Below, piece by piece: positions 1 to 11,486 of a stretch of 64,000 nt of DNA (within the stretch, counting starts at the first letter, position 1; each line of letters opens with the position of its first letter). Position numbers and translations under genes: made by a program. Source of the stretch: Penicillium oxalicum (taxonomy: Eukaryota; Ascomycota; Eurotiomycetes; Eurotiales; Aspergillaceae); the NCBI RefSeq assembly GCF_001723175.1, contig NC_064655.1:372001-436000 (forward strand), given 5' to 3'. The notes under the pieces are model-generated. The model was not told where the DNA came from, searched no databases, and was given only the letters and a program-made list of their open reading frames with translations.

Positions 1-1
1 G

Positions 2-3000
2 TGGGTGGAGATCATCTCATGGAATGATTATGGCGAGTCCCACTACATCGGGCCATTGTTCGACAACGCCTACGCCGCTTTCGACATCGGCGAGGCTCCG
101 TACAACTACGCTGCCGGATATCTGCACGATGGTTGGCGGGCATTTCTGCCTTACCTGATTGATCTTTACAAGACAGGCACGGCCACAATCACCCGGGAAG
201 GCGTGCAGGTTTGGAACCGCGGAGCTCCCGCTGCAGCTTGCACCAACAATGGGACCACTGGTAATACCGTGAGCCAGTTCCAGATCGAGTTCCCCCCGGT
301 CGAGATTCTCCAGGACAGAGTCTTTTACTCCGCCCTCTTGAGGTCTCCGGCTGAAGTCACAGTCAGCATCGGCGGGGTGGTCCAGCAGGGGAGTTGGTCC
401 AATGCTCCAGACGGGGGGATTGGTATTTATCAAGGCAGTGTCCCCTTCCACGGGAGGACTGGTCAGGTCACTGTGACGATCTCGCGCAATGGTGCTGTGG
501 TCATATCTACGGACGGGATCTCCGTCGATCCCACGAATTGTCTGTTAGGTATCCAGAACTGGAATGCCTGGACTCTTGCCTCGTTCACGGACGACCCCAT
601 CTCCGCCACTCCGGAGTTGAACATCGGGGAGCAAGTCTGCGTCAACGGAACCGGACCAATGAACTTTGCCAGTCTCTGCGGATTCAGCTGCTCTTATGGG
701 TATTGCCCAGTGGGGGCGTGTGTCTGCACCGCCATGGGCAAACAGAGAGCCTTGCCCAAGGCTACCGGAATCAAGGGCTATCCTTTGGCCGGCGAAGACG
801 CGAGCTACAGTGGCCTGTGTGATTTCAACTGCAATTACGGTCATTGTGACCCCGCGGCATGCGGTACCAGTGAGGTTCCGTTGACGATCCCCACGGTCTC
901 GGACTTCTCACCTCCAGCGTGTATCAGTGGGACGGGCGAGGGGAATCTGGCAGGTCTCTGTGCTTTCAGTTGTGGGTTTGGCTTTTGTCCGATCAACGCC
1001 TGTACCTGCACGGGCCAGGGCGCCCTGGTGCTGCCCCCTCCCAGCCAGAATGTGAGCGGCTATGCAGGCACGGGGCTGGATGCCCGGGTGTATGGGCCTC
1101 TCTGTGACTTCACCTGCAGCCATGGCTATTGTCCGGAAGGGGCCTGCGCCACCAATCCATACGGCAGTCCTGATGGCGCCTCTCCGGGCCAGGTAGGTAT
1201 CAAACCACTTCCCTGCACCTCCCTCACCCCGACGGCCACGTTTACCCTCTCGGCCCAGTGCACCGACGGGGTCCTCCTTCTTCCCTCGAGTGGACCGGAC
1301 GCTTCCAGCAACAATATTCCAGCCGGCTCCCCCGCGGTGTGCCACGAGGTGTGTGACTTCTTCCGGCTTCTGACGGGCACCTGTTGTGGACAAGGGGAAA
1401 ACTTCACCAACCCGGTGGAGATTCCACCCGGAGTCGTGATTCCGCTGGGAATTCCACTTTACCCTGGCTATCAGCCGAATATTCCCATTGTGATTCCCGT
1501 GCCCGGGGGCTATGACCCCGACGGGGTGTTTGGAAATCCGTCGCCCAGCTCCTCCACGACCAGCACTGCCGTGGCTCCCCTGTTCACGACAGCCTTCACC
1601 ACCACGTACACCACGCAGTCTACATTTCCGGTCACCCAGACCGGCCAAGATGGTCAACTAGTCACCACCACGATCATCACGCCGATCGTCACCACCGCCA
1701 CCGTGATCACCACCTCCTCCTCTGCCGCTGTCGGTTCCCATGTGACTGGTAGTCATGAGAGTCGGACCCCCCGCAAAACATGCCGGTCCATCGGGCCAGG
1801 AATTTCCCTGACCACATTCCTGCCTCACGTGCCGTTACCGTCCGCGATCACCCTGCCGGCCGGCATGTGCTTGCCAGGCGTGATCCCACTGAAGATTCCT
1901 CCGCACCCCCTCCCTAATACAGATCCCCCGTGCTATAAAAAGGACTGTTCGCCCTGTGGGAACGGTGCATGCGCGGGGGATCGGTCATCTTCTGGCTCCG
2001 ACACGGGCTCGACCAACTCCTCCGATCCCGACGATCCAGAGGAATGCACGGATCCTAGCGAGGCCCCGAGCCAGGCACAGGGCACCTGTGGGAATGGTAA
2101 TTTCCCTCTCTGGGATTCTGATACGGGAGAAATCAGCTGTGAGCTTCCCCTCGATGAGGCTCAAACCCAGATGTCAGACTGCCAAAAGGATGCGACGGAT
2201 AATCTCAACGAAACCCTGGATGAAATCGACTGTTACGCGGACACGTGTGGCGGGGAACTGGCCAAGCGAGGCAAAACCCAATGTCCTCAGCCGGACTCGT
2301 ATAAACCACCGGGCCCGAATGACAAGTGTGACGCGATCTTCCACTGCGATGTTGACAAATGGCCCAATGTGTGCAACAATGCTCGTTCGGCCATGGACAA
2401 GAAGAACGCCGCTTCCATCCTCACTTACACCCATCGCAAGAATGGGCTCCACAACACCGCGGGATGGCTGCAGACACACGGCCTCGGCAAAAACGAAGGC
2501 GGCGCCCAACGCAATGACAGACGGGTCTTCAAATACCCTCCAAAGACCGTCACTAGGTCTGGATGGGGTCTCATGGGTAAGTCAAAAGAGCCTCGAATGT
2601 TCCCGACGAAAGATTGCCGCACTCAGCTGACCACCTGTCTCCACAGGCTGTGAAGTGGAAGAGTATCCGTTCGGCAACAGCATCAGTGCAATCAAACAAG
2701 AGGCCAATTATTACGATCGGCCGACTTTGCGTCTCATCCCTCAGAAAGAGAACTCCAATCATGGGGAGGAGATGCGCAAGTTCTTACAATACCTCCAAAA
2801 AGTCCAGAACATAAAACAACCTGTCTATTGTTGGTCTACCAAGAATTTCAATGCGATCCTTCAGCGAAAACCAGGGCTGACCAGGAAATTTAGGTGTCGA
2901 AGTCTCGAGCGGTACAGGCCAGGCGCTGCCAACAGACTATTGCATTAGCGAGTGGCTGACTTGTGAGAACAAATGTGCCCAAGCATATGGACCAAGCTTC

Positions 3001-4152
3001 ATTTTAGTCAATGATGTCCTAGAAGGCGATGCAAAAGCCGCCGCCAAGGCAGGATATACGAACATGCAAGAATGGGACCTGTGGTTCGATGACCCCGCTT
3101 ATCCGGACCGGAAATGGGCCCACACCTTGAGTTGGGATCCGGCCGGCTTGGCACTCCCTAACCCAGTGTATCAAGCGGTGACATCGACCCTGCCACCTCG
3201 ATTTCCTCCTTCCTTTTCTGTGAATAAGCAGGAGCCTTCGGGCCCTGGACAAAAGATCTACATTGGTGAATTCCCATTCGGATCGTGGGAGCTTGAGTTC
3301 GTGGATCGTGAAGGAAAGACTAGGACGGTTGGCACCCCGAAAGCGGTAGTACCGCAGCCGGATGGCAGCCATCTCATCTACGATGCGCCGCCTAGTCAAA
3401 AGTTCCCTTACCGACGCAAGCGCGACGTGAGCCTCAACCAAACTGCAGAGCGAAGATCGTACGAGAGCATCCATTCTTTCAATGCCTCCATGGTTATCGG
3501 AAATGAGCTTCACGAGATCAACGGACTATCGCGTCGCACTGATCCTTCAGGGATTAGTTTCCTCGACTCCCGGGTCTACACTGAGGTTCTGGGCTGTCGG
3601 TTGGATTCGGAGATGGAGCCTTGCTCGGACTGTGATCTCCTCGGAGGACCCGCCCCGATTCCTGCAGGTTCAGGGAGAGATGAGCCCACTGCTATCAGTA
3701 CCAGCATAGCGAGCCGTCCTACTACGACCACGACCGCTAAAGCCCAATCCTCAACTGATTCAACCTCAATCCCTACTTCCCAGCCCACGAACGGCGTGAG
3801 ACTCGCGAGCTTCTTTTTGACGGTATTTGAGTCGGGCTCGTCGTGGATTTACGAATGGAACATCCTTGATGTTATATCGGGTCAGACCTTTGACCCGTGC
3901 AACACAAATCCCGATATTGGGGCGTCTGCCAACACCGTCTCTCCTAATCCGGACTTTCCCAGCGCCGATATCGGACCCTTCCAGTCGCATGGTATCTCAG
4001 GATGCATTTATACGGCAGGTGAAGATAATACTGTTGGCACGATGACCTGCCCAGGGGTGAATAGTATCACTTGTCAAAAGGATAGTGGTTACAATACAGC
4101 ATTCGACTGCGTACCTGCTATCATGACTTACGTCTTTTCGTGTCGGTGGTAG
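2..4152 (+). CDS. GH71 glucanase - NucA/NucB-like DNase fusion, secreted (5' end outside window)
   Basis: The 5' end lies left of the window. Exons read 2..2576, 2647..2829 and 2894..4152. The first two junctions close in phase 1, but the second donor (GTTGGT) is weak. The first residues carry the conserved GH71 alpha-1,3-glucanase (mutanase) motif WNDYGESHY, followed by a beta-sandwich-like stretch to about visible residue 200. Four Cys-rich modules follow (about 210-390, pattern LCxFxCxxGxCPxxAC), then a Ser/Thr/Pro-rich linker (about 500-600) and an acidic Cys-rich segment. From about residue 760 across intron 1 the sequence resembles the DNase_NucA_NucB family: an EEYPF motif just after the intron, then LRLIPQKEN and HGEEM. 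A further 360 residues with paired cysteines end at TGG TAG. The family knowledge predicts cell-wall alpha-glucan cleavage plus DNA hydrolysis outside the cell. Antagonism is my inference. GH71 is sure; the DNase call is moderate. Confidence 0.75.
2300..2829 (+). other. NucA/NucB-like nuclease region within the fusion gene
   Basis: This segment spans intron 2577..2646. Its end shows the signature seen in NucA/NucB DNases: a Cys-acidic-Glu-Tyr-Pro motif (C-E-V-E-E-Y-P-F) and, about 30 residues later, an E-N-x-x-x-G motif followed by a helix. Upstream cysteines (CDAIFHC, NVC) probably form disulphides. Bacterial members are secreted DNases; several fungal secreted proteins carry related domains. 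The spacing of the two motifs fits the family. The catalytic residues cannot be confirmed by eye. Confidence 0.55.
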
Positions 4153-4606
4153 ACAGACATGGTTGGCCTCCCCAGATCGCTATTGTCGATATAATTCCCC
4201 TTCCTAGTCACATGAGATACCCTGCTTGATGAAACGCCTACCAGGTACTTTCATATTTCAAACCGAGTTTCTTAATGCGCCTGTTGGATATTGTACTGTA
4301 TTCAAGCAACAGAAATAGAAATTTCTGAGTCTCTAAACCTCAAGACTCCTTCCAACCACATATGAAAGCTAGTCAAAGTAACAAATGTGGAGGGACGGGT
4401 CGAGATTAAGTCAACACGAGGTGAGAACTGACGTAATTCCGGGCGTTCCTGTGCGCCCCATGCAAGCTGGCGTCTTAGTTCATGGGGGAAATATCTCACA
4501 CGTAAGTTTCAGCTCAGCCTCTTAGCAGTTTCAACCACCTTCTCACGGGGTTTCATGATTGATTAATATACCAGAAGGACCGAAAACTTACAGTAGGCGA
4601 AGCTCC

Positions 4607-5947
4607 TTATGGTCGCCAAGGTCCACCAAGGTTGTGTTCCTCACATTCGGACTCGCAATCTGTATCACACCCTACCGCATGGCGGCGTAGACTGAGTAGC
4701 CCTCGGGCATCCAAGTGGTCTGGCCAGCTCGCGTACCAATCCAGAAACTCCGGAATCGAGTCAAAGCGCGGCCTCCGTCCGTTAAGCACCTGCGGCGATA
4801 ACACACCATCCCCTTCCTCTTCTATAAAAACAACGCGCCACCCCCACTCATGAATGTTTGGAGAGTCTGGGATATTCAGAGCGTTCTGGATGTTTGGAGT
4901 ATTCGGGGTGCTCCCATTAGACTCCTCAAGCCAAGGGGCATCCTCATCGGGGTCCAATCGGCAGTAGAGGTATGTGCTATACCAAACACGGGTCTCAGTC
5001 TCCACAGCATAGCCTGTACCCATGACCACGCCCGCACGTACGTCTAGATCGATATCCGGACTGGCCCCAATTAGGGCCTTGTTGATCAAATCCGAGGTAT
5101 CCTTCGTCTCGAGACGCTCCCGTAGCCGTCTGCATTCATTACGTACAAGCGAGTGATACTGATCACGCTGCTCCGGCGTATCCAGGCAAGGCTGAGAACC
5201 AACGCTATTCAATACTGATAGCCCAGCCTCGAAAGGGGCGATACCCGACTGACGAAAGTCCGGGTCTTCTATAGCGTGTGTATACGCTAGGAGCTGACCG
5301 AGCTCTTCGCAGCGCGGGATGACCGCTAGATTCTCGCCCTCCTCGGTAGACCACTCATCTGCCTGTCGCTGGAACACTTCCTGGAGCGTGTCAAGGAAGA
5401 TCTGGCGGGCCTCTCGTGTACAGAGCAGTGGCGGATAGAGTCCGCCCATTGCGAATAGAGGACGGGTATCGCCCTCTAGTAGGGTAGGTATAGCCGCCAA
5501 CTGCCGTGTTTGCCGGATCTGATTGCCCAGAGAGCGCGCGTGAGGATCACTACTGTCGTCACCACCACCGCAGCCTAGGAGTTCAAAATGTCGCCACTGC
5601 TGCATCAGGCGAATTCGTTCCTCTTCAGTTGCGAGGCCGCGGGCAAAAATCTCTGAGATACGGTCTATGATAAATTTTCGGTTGGTGGCTTCCATACGTG
5701 TGCGAAATAGATCCACAGCCTGCCGCATGGTCTCATCGCCGTCGAGGGTAGGCGAATGGGCTGTGCGCGAGATCGGAACACTGGTCGACATGTTGATTGA
5801 TATGGAATTCCCCTTTATTGTACGCTCAACGCGAGGTGACCTGAAAGGAAGAACGAAATTACTTAATGATAGGTAGCCCGTAGTAATTAGGATGGGTATC
5901 ACGCTGCACAGAATCGCGGGGAAGGTCGGGTTGTTGGGCCTAAGCAT
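4607..5947 (-). CDS. Hypothetical protein convergent with the GH71-DNase gene
   Basis: A single uninterrupted 446-codon frame with an ATG at 5947. Residues 10-34 are hydrophobic and could be a signal or membrane anchor. A second ATG at 5791 (residue 53) would give a soluble 394-residue protein instead, and both starts are possible. The body is acidic and mostly helical-looking, with a Gly-rich GCGGGDD at about residue 125. An Asn/Pro/Ser-rich insert, with repeats of the type NTPNIQ and DSPNIH, lies near residues 350-370. The C-terminus (WGWRVVFIEEE, then a segment IPEFLDWYASW) faintly recalls the end of SMI1/KNR4 (SUKH) domains, a fold used by bacterial immunity proteins. I do not recognise the family. 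Its tail-to-tail position 454 bp from the nuclease gene is the only hint of function. Confidence 0.7.
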   Translation of the reverse strand: MLRPNNPTFPAILCSVIPILITTGYLSLSNFVLPFRSPRVERTIKGNSISINMSTSVPISRTAHSPTLDGDETMRQAVDLFRTRMEATNRKFIIDRISEIFARGLATEEERIRLMQQWRHFELLGCGGGDDSSDPHARSLGNQIRQTRQLAAIPTLLEGDTRPLFAMGGLYPPLLCTREARQIFLDTLQEVFQRQADEWSTEEGENLAVIPRCEELGQLLAYTHAIEDPDFRQSGIAPFEAGLSVLNSVGSQPCLDTPEQRDQYHSLVRNECRRLRERLETKDTSDLINKALIGASPDIDLDVRAGVVMGTGYAVETETRVWYSTYLYCRLDPDEDAPWLEESNGSTPNTPNIQNALNIPDSPNIHEWGWRVVFIEEEGDGVLSPQVLNGRRPRFDSIPEFLDWYASWPDHLDARGLLSLRRHAVGCDTDCESECEEHNLGGPWRP

Positions 5948-8900
5948 TCTATATCACGTGGACGCTTCGCAACCGATGCGTGACGGGTAAGAAGTTCAGA
6001 ACGACAGGTGGTCAACACATCACTCCCCTCTCGATCCAGGTTTCAAAATACTCAAAGAGAAGTACCGAGAAGTCTTTCATACTGAAGAGAGTCACTAGAC
6101 AGAAGAAGCTCTGTCATGAAACCAAGTTCAAGGAATGGCAGAGACTTGCCCCTGTACAAGAAAAGGAGCAAATTACTTAGAGTACAGTATGCTCGCTCGA
6201 GCCATCATGTCATCAACCCTCCTGAGAAGTCACCATGACCCGCTGAGTAGACTGCTCTGCAGTTTACGGATCAACACTTAACGAAGAATCTCATCATAAT
6301 TCAACCAGATAACACTTTCCTCAATTGGAGGTAACCCTTCTTTGTACAAACCACGTTTATTGTTTACTGTTGGAAAAGGAACTTCAACGGATGCTTTCTC
6401 GCAATGTCCGACCGTGAGGTCTACTTAGTTTTACTGTCGAATATTCCTCCTCGGTCATTAATATATAAACTTCATAGGCAATGTCCGTTGACTTCGGACG
6501 TGGTGAGGACATAGTGGACGCGTCGGACCCTTCTTCAGGGTTTCTGGCCGATGCTTGTGTGCTGCGGCACTCTTGATTGTACATCATGTAAGTTCCTTAT
6601 CGTTGGCACCTAGGTTTGGAGGCCAACATCCATGACACCAGAGTCTTCGACGCTGCTTTTTCGTATTATGGTTTGAGATCGACGGCACAAATTTTCGTTC
6701 GATGATGAACATCAGGCACAACTAGAATGAAAGAAATTTTAATTTACCTGATTTTTAGAAAGGCAAACATGGACAGATGCGCCAAGGGGACCGATGAAGA
6801 GCCCCTGAGACGGCGTAGACAACCCGGATGCATGCTGCTCAGCTAGAAACTGCTCGTGTTTACTGCCTGGGAAATAAAGCTGAACTAATGATAATATTGG
6901 ATCTTCGTCTAGTACCAATTAAATTCACAGCTATACTCTCAGGCTGAGCAGATCTCTGCAATAACGTTTCTCGCGAATAAGCAGCACCACCAACTAGGCC
7001 CATTCACATCCTAACACATTTGTTGTTTTAAAAATGATATACCTAAGAGTAGGGTGGCATAACCTTTTCCAGGATAATCAGTACCTGGGTTTGATGAATA
7101 GACAAGAGCGGTTCTGCTGAAAGTATTTGCCTCGAGGATCTTCGATGTTACGTATTTTTGATAACTGCAACATGGCTAAGTATAGGCGCCAAGGCCAGAG
7201 AAGAGGATCAGTGATCAACACTTACTATAACCTTGTATGTTTCGAGATTCAAACAGCAGAAGATCGACTATGTGCCCATTTTTGAACCATATGGCCGCTA
7301 CGGTGAAAGATGTCACCAGGATGAACTGGGTACTACACGCCGGGAAAGATACTTTACGACAAGCTAAGTTTCGTGAATAGATTTCAAAAAACTGCATTCT
7401 TCTGGTGTTTACTTTCACGAGCTTAGGTCTTTTCGTATTTTCGGCGAGGATATGATATGGAACGAAAAGGGAAGAGGGATTAGTTTCGAGCGGGAATTTG
7501 AGCATAGAGGTGATTCGAGAGGTGAGATACAGAAATTGGCGTTCATGAAGCCCATGAGATTCTTAGAATCTGATGAACGCTTCAATCATGCAGTATTGAC
7601 AAGTACTTTTACTTATGAATTCCGGATATAGTAACTAAGCTAAAAATCTCTCCGCCGCTATTCTTCTATCGAATGATGCGAATTTATTCAATCATTGCAC
7701 TGAGTCTATTTACGAGACTGACAAATGTTGATCTACTTCCTTTTACTGAGATTAAGACAATGCCGTACGAACTACGATAGATTGATAATCCACGTACTCG
7801 CAATCAGAGCAATGCAGTCGAGCGAGGTGGTAGAAAAGCGACCGGGGGTCACTCATGACGCTAACTTCTGATAATTGCCCAAATCCTATGGGCTACTCTT
7901 GGGGTCTTGGTCACTATCACACCATTATGAAGCTCTCTGGAGGGGACACTAATGCTAAAATTGGACTACCACGCCGGTGCACTGGTCCGGAACAAAAAAT
8001 GACGGAGAAAACAAAACGATCTCACCAACCTCTGAAAGCAGTTCGGACTACATCCTTATAGTCTTGGGTTAGGAGGAGGTGGGGGGGTAGAAGCCGGCGC
8101 CAATGACTAGTAATAAACTATAATTTTTTTGACAAAGTGTAATAGAAAGAGACTGAATTCAAAAACAAATAAGAAAGACCGAGTATTCAATCGCTGAATT
8201 TGGTAGCTATAATTGCTCATAAATTCCTGGCTTAACGAGCGGCTTTCCTGGGTAGATGGCGTTTGACGGTTTTCTGTCATTCTCATCGCAGATAATCTGA
8301 AGCCCCACAAGAGCAAGCTCCGGCACCCTACTGCTGAGGTGGCCTCCGATCAGGTGAAACGCGAAATGCGGCACGTATCTGGCCACGACTGGCATCCAGC
8401 GGAATTTTGCCCGATTCAGGACCTAAGCTTCTTCATTTCTTCGGAGGCAATCTTGAAGCTGCTCTCTTAAACGAACGGCTTCGTGGGGACCCCTCATTTC
8501 GGTGCACAATGCTACTTTGAACGGACCTTTGCCGTCGGTGGCCCGGGATATAGCGCGCCGTTGGGTCGGTTCCCCCACCAGCGTTGCCTCTCAAAATCAT
8601 CGTTTAAACTGTACTATTGAACACACAGCCTTTATCCTCTGCAGCTCATTGAGTTGCTTATTGCCACTAGGATAATTTTGTCCCGGATCTTCGGGCAGTC
8701 GGTGATGAGACTTGCAATCGTCAATTGTCGATTATGCAGGCCCCACATTGGAGGTGGTCTCTCCACCCACACTTGAGACATCTGAAATCTGAACTGGGAA
8801 ATGATCTTTGGTGAGACTAACATGCAATGCGCAAGATAAGCCCTGTTCTGGTCCGGGCGGCCCCTAAATTGGACCCCAAGTCTCAGCTAGATGGATGGCT

Positions 8901-9095
8901 GATACTCTGGTGGTTGGTAACTCCGATGTGACAAAGCAGGATAGCCTAAATAGAATCTCTCTGACCCAACTCAACAACTATATAAGCTGCATGCCTGTCT
9001 TCAGATTTATTCGTGCTATTCATCTGATTGGACTTTCTCTATGGTATCATCTCTTCCCTTGCACTGTCTAAAAACTTAATCCTTGAGTTTTGACC
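5948..9095. other. Gene-free interval of 3.1 kb
   Basis: No frame here is longer than about 100 codons, and none shows a recognisable domain, signal peptide or convincing splice chain. Base composition is more AT-rich than in the flanking genes. I saw no terminal repeats or transposase remnants. The right end holds the promoter of the small secreted protein gene. Confidence 0.6.
8979..8985 (+). promoter_or_regulatory. TATA box of the small secreted protein gene
   Basis: TATATAA lies about 110 bp upstream of the ATG at 9096, a normal fungal spacing. A pyrimidine-rich stretch follows, which is typical of a fungal transcription start region. Confidence 0.55.
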
Positions 9096-10086
9096 ATGTT
9101 GAGTCTTTCGAATATCGCGCTTGCGTCAATCCTAGCGATTGCGGAGGTTGGGAGTGCTCAGACAACCATCGGATTTGGGCCTCACTTCTCTCTAGGACCA
9201 GTTTCGGCATCCTCTTGGATTCGGGAGTCCTTTACCACCTTGGTTCTACCGGCCATTCCTTCGCCACGGGCGGATCGGCTCGCTCTCTGGCCCGGTATGG
9301 GTACCAGTGGCGGCGATCTCATTCAGGCTTTGGCTGTCTCCTTTGATAACCCAAACGCGTAAGCTGAGTCGAGCCGTTTCAAGGAGTTATTCGCTGACCA
9401 TTACCTCTTAGAAATTGCGGCGCACGTGTCGGCCAATGGTGCACTTGGGCCAGTACTTTAAAAGGTGAATAGAAGAGCCCGTACTACAAAGATTCATGGG
9501 ATGCTGAAAATGCGACAAGGCACACAACTTGGCGGCAGACAGGTTCCTGCCAACCCGGGCGATCAATTGACGATCCACTGTGAGTGTCATTTTTCTAGAA
9601 CCTCCTTACACAATACGAATTCGTCATGCTCAGCTCTGACGTGGGCATACAGATCAATTCAATGACCGTACCGGGAAGTATGACCAATCAGTTGCTTTAA
9701 ACGGAGTAATCGTTTCTACCCTCTCAACTAGTACGGCAACTGCTCATGTCTGTTATTCATCGTTGAGTTGAAGCTGATACATTATACCAGGTGATGGCCA
9801 TGCACAGGGCTGGGGTACCGCTGTCGAGTGCCAGGAAAAGGCGTGTAAAAGCTATGTGCCTGCTCATCGTACGTATTCATTTATATCGAAATCTTCCTGT
9901 CCTTTGCGGCTCACCTCCGGAACAGGTTATTTGTCGACAAAAATAATTCTGGATTCGGCAGACCCAGCTTTTGGAAAGACCCTCGTCCTCAATGAAGCCC
10001 GCACAAGTGGCCTCACAACAACAGATGGCGGCAAGACTTGGACAGTAGCAACTATCGACATTGGTGCTCACACCTTCAATATCTGA
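9096..10086 (+). CDS. Small secreted protein of unknown family, six exons
   Basis: Exons 9096..9358, 9412..9464, 9520..9579, 9653..9730, 9791..9868 and 9926..10086 join into 230 codons plus TGA. All five introns are 53-73 nt, GT-AG, with CTGA(C/T)-type branch points in at least four. The first 21 residues form a clear signal peptide ending in GSAQ. The mature protein has motifs GQWCTWAST, NPGDQLTIHYQF, LNGVIVSTLSTS and GWGTAVECQEKAC, and ends in beta-like segments (ILDSADPAFG, TVATIDIGAHTF). It looks like a beta-rich extracellular protein, but I do not recognise a named domain. The ATG at 9096 is chosen because it opens directly into the signal peptide. It may be a wall, effector or lectin-like protein; nothing decides between these. 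Confidence 0.8.
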
Positions 10087-11486
10087 TTTGCTGTACTGCA
10101 CCCACCTCTGTGACCATGCCGACTTTGTGAAGCCCATGAACTCACGACATTGGGGCTGACGCCATCTTTTTGATGACTAATGGCTTGACCAAATTACCTG
10201 TGTTTACAAAAGAGAAAGGGTCGAGGTAGCATTAGTATTCTTGCCGAGAATGACCAGAACTTGAAGTTTCTCCACATTCGGATTTCCCTCATGATTCGAG
10301 GTGGATTCCATACGTAGTTCGATTACTCAATCCGGCCCCTGGGCCGCTGGGTGAGACAGAGTTTGAGTAACATGAATCAGATAAGTGGCTTAGATGAGTG
10401 ACTACGAGGACAGTGGATTCACTACCCTCTGCACGACGAATCCCCAAATCTGTAGCACTTTGCTCTAAGAAACAATGTATATGGGGAGATTTGGCGTAAC
10501 TTCACTTGATTCGGAGCAAGCAACACAGAAAGGTAATCGTCACAGCATCTCCATTGCGAGGAATCTCGAGACGCCAAAAAAACTAAACGAGTGAGCGGCA
10601 ACCCTAGACAGCACATGAATAACCACAATACCATAGAGGATAGATAGATTTACAACCAATTCTCCTAAAGATCTTTTGGGGCACGACGGCCCGAAGCTTC
10701 TACATGATTACCTAGGCGGTCTGATTCGTGGATTAACTTCAAGCAGAGTTGTCATATCTCCATTGACAGAAATTTCCGAGAACAAGCGGAAACACTGTGA
10801 ACTTCACATTATCAGCTAGGGGAACCTTGAAACGAAAAATGTGGATCTATACTGTAACTACAGTGCCCCGCTCGCAGTACCATGTGGGCATTAAGGTTCC
10901 GCGTTCCATCACATCAGATGGCACCTTAGCATGTTCTCCACTGACTCCACTCTGGGTCACAGACATAGTATATCCCCTTGTCGTAGACTTCAAGGTCCCT
11001 AATCAAACTCAAGCCACCTCTGTAATAACCTCTATCTCTTCATCCGGATAGCCTCGCTGATAGGTGTTACTCTGTAGAAATAGTTTGCTGCTCTGGTTTG
11101 CCGATTACCAGTAGATAATCACACATTTCTTACGCACGTGGAGAGGGTGGCTGGAGTGGAAGCTGCATCCAGCTCTGGAGGCAAAACATATAATCAGATC
11201 ATCACAAAATCACGAAGGTCGTTCAAGCTGCCTAAGGGCTAAGCCTGGCTATTACCTAAAAACCTCAATCTCATAATTGCGTCACAGTGAGAGCGAATAG
11301 AAACATGAAGAATGCAGTTTAGGAGAAGAGATGATGACTCGCCACGGTGAGTGCAAGACGCCCGTTGTGTCTCTGACAGACTCCATGAAAGCAATGTGTA
11401 ACTTGACCTCTTTGCAACATTGAATAAAACGAACAGGGGATTTCAACCGATAGTCAGCGCAGGGCAGTCCTGCAAGCAGTATCGTC
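10087..11486. other. Intergenic interval of 1.4 kb
   Basis: Convergent interval between the small secreted protein gene and the first sugar transporter. A frame at 10797..11051 (+) of 84 codons has a fairly natural composition but no start context, signal or recognisable motif. I do not call it. Nothing else was seen. Confidence 0.5.

Noticed and set aside
394..1657. Long frames on both strands inside the GH71 gene (for example 908..1657 minus, 249 codons)
   Set aside because: They are shadows of the GC-rich, low-complexity glucanase linker; they have no motifs and conflict with the clear GH71 frame.
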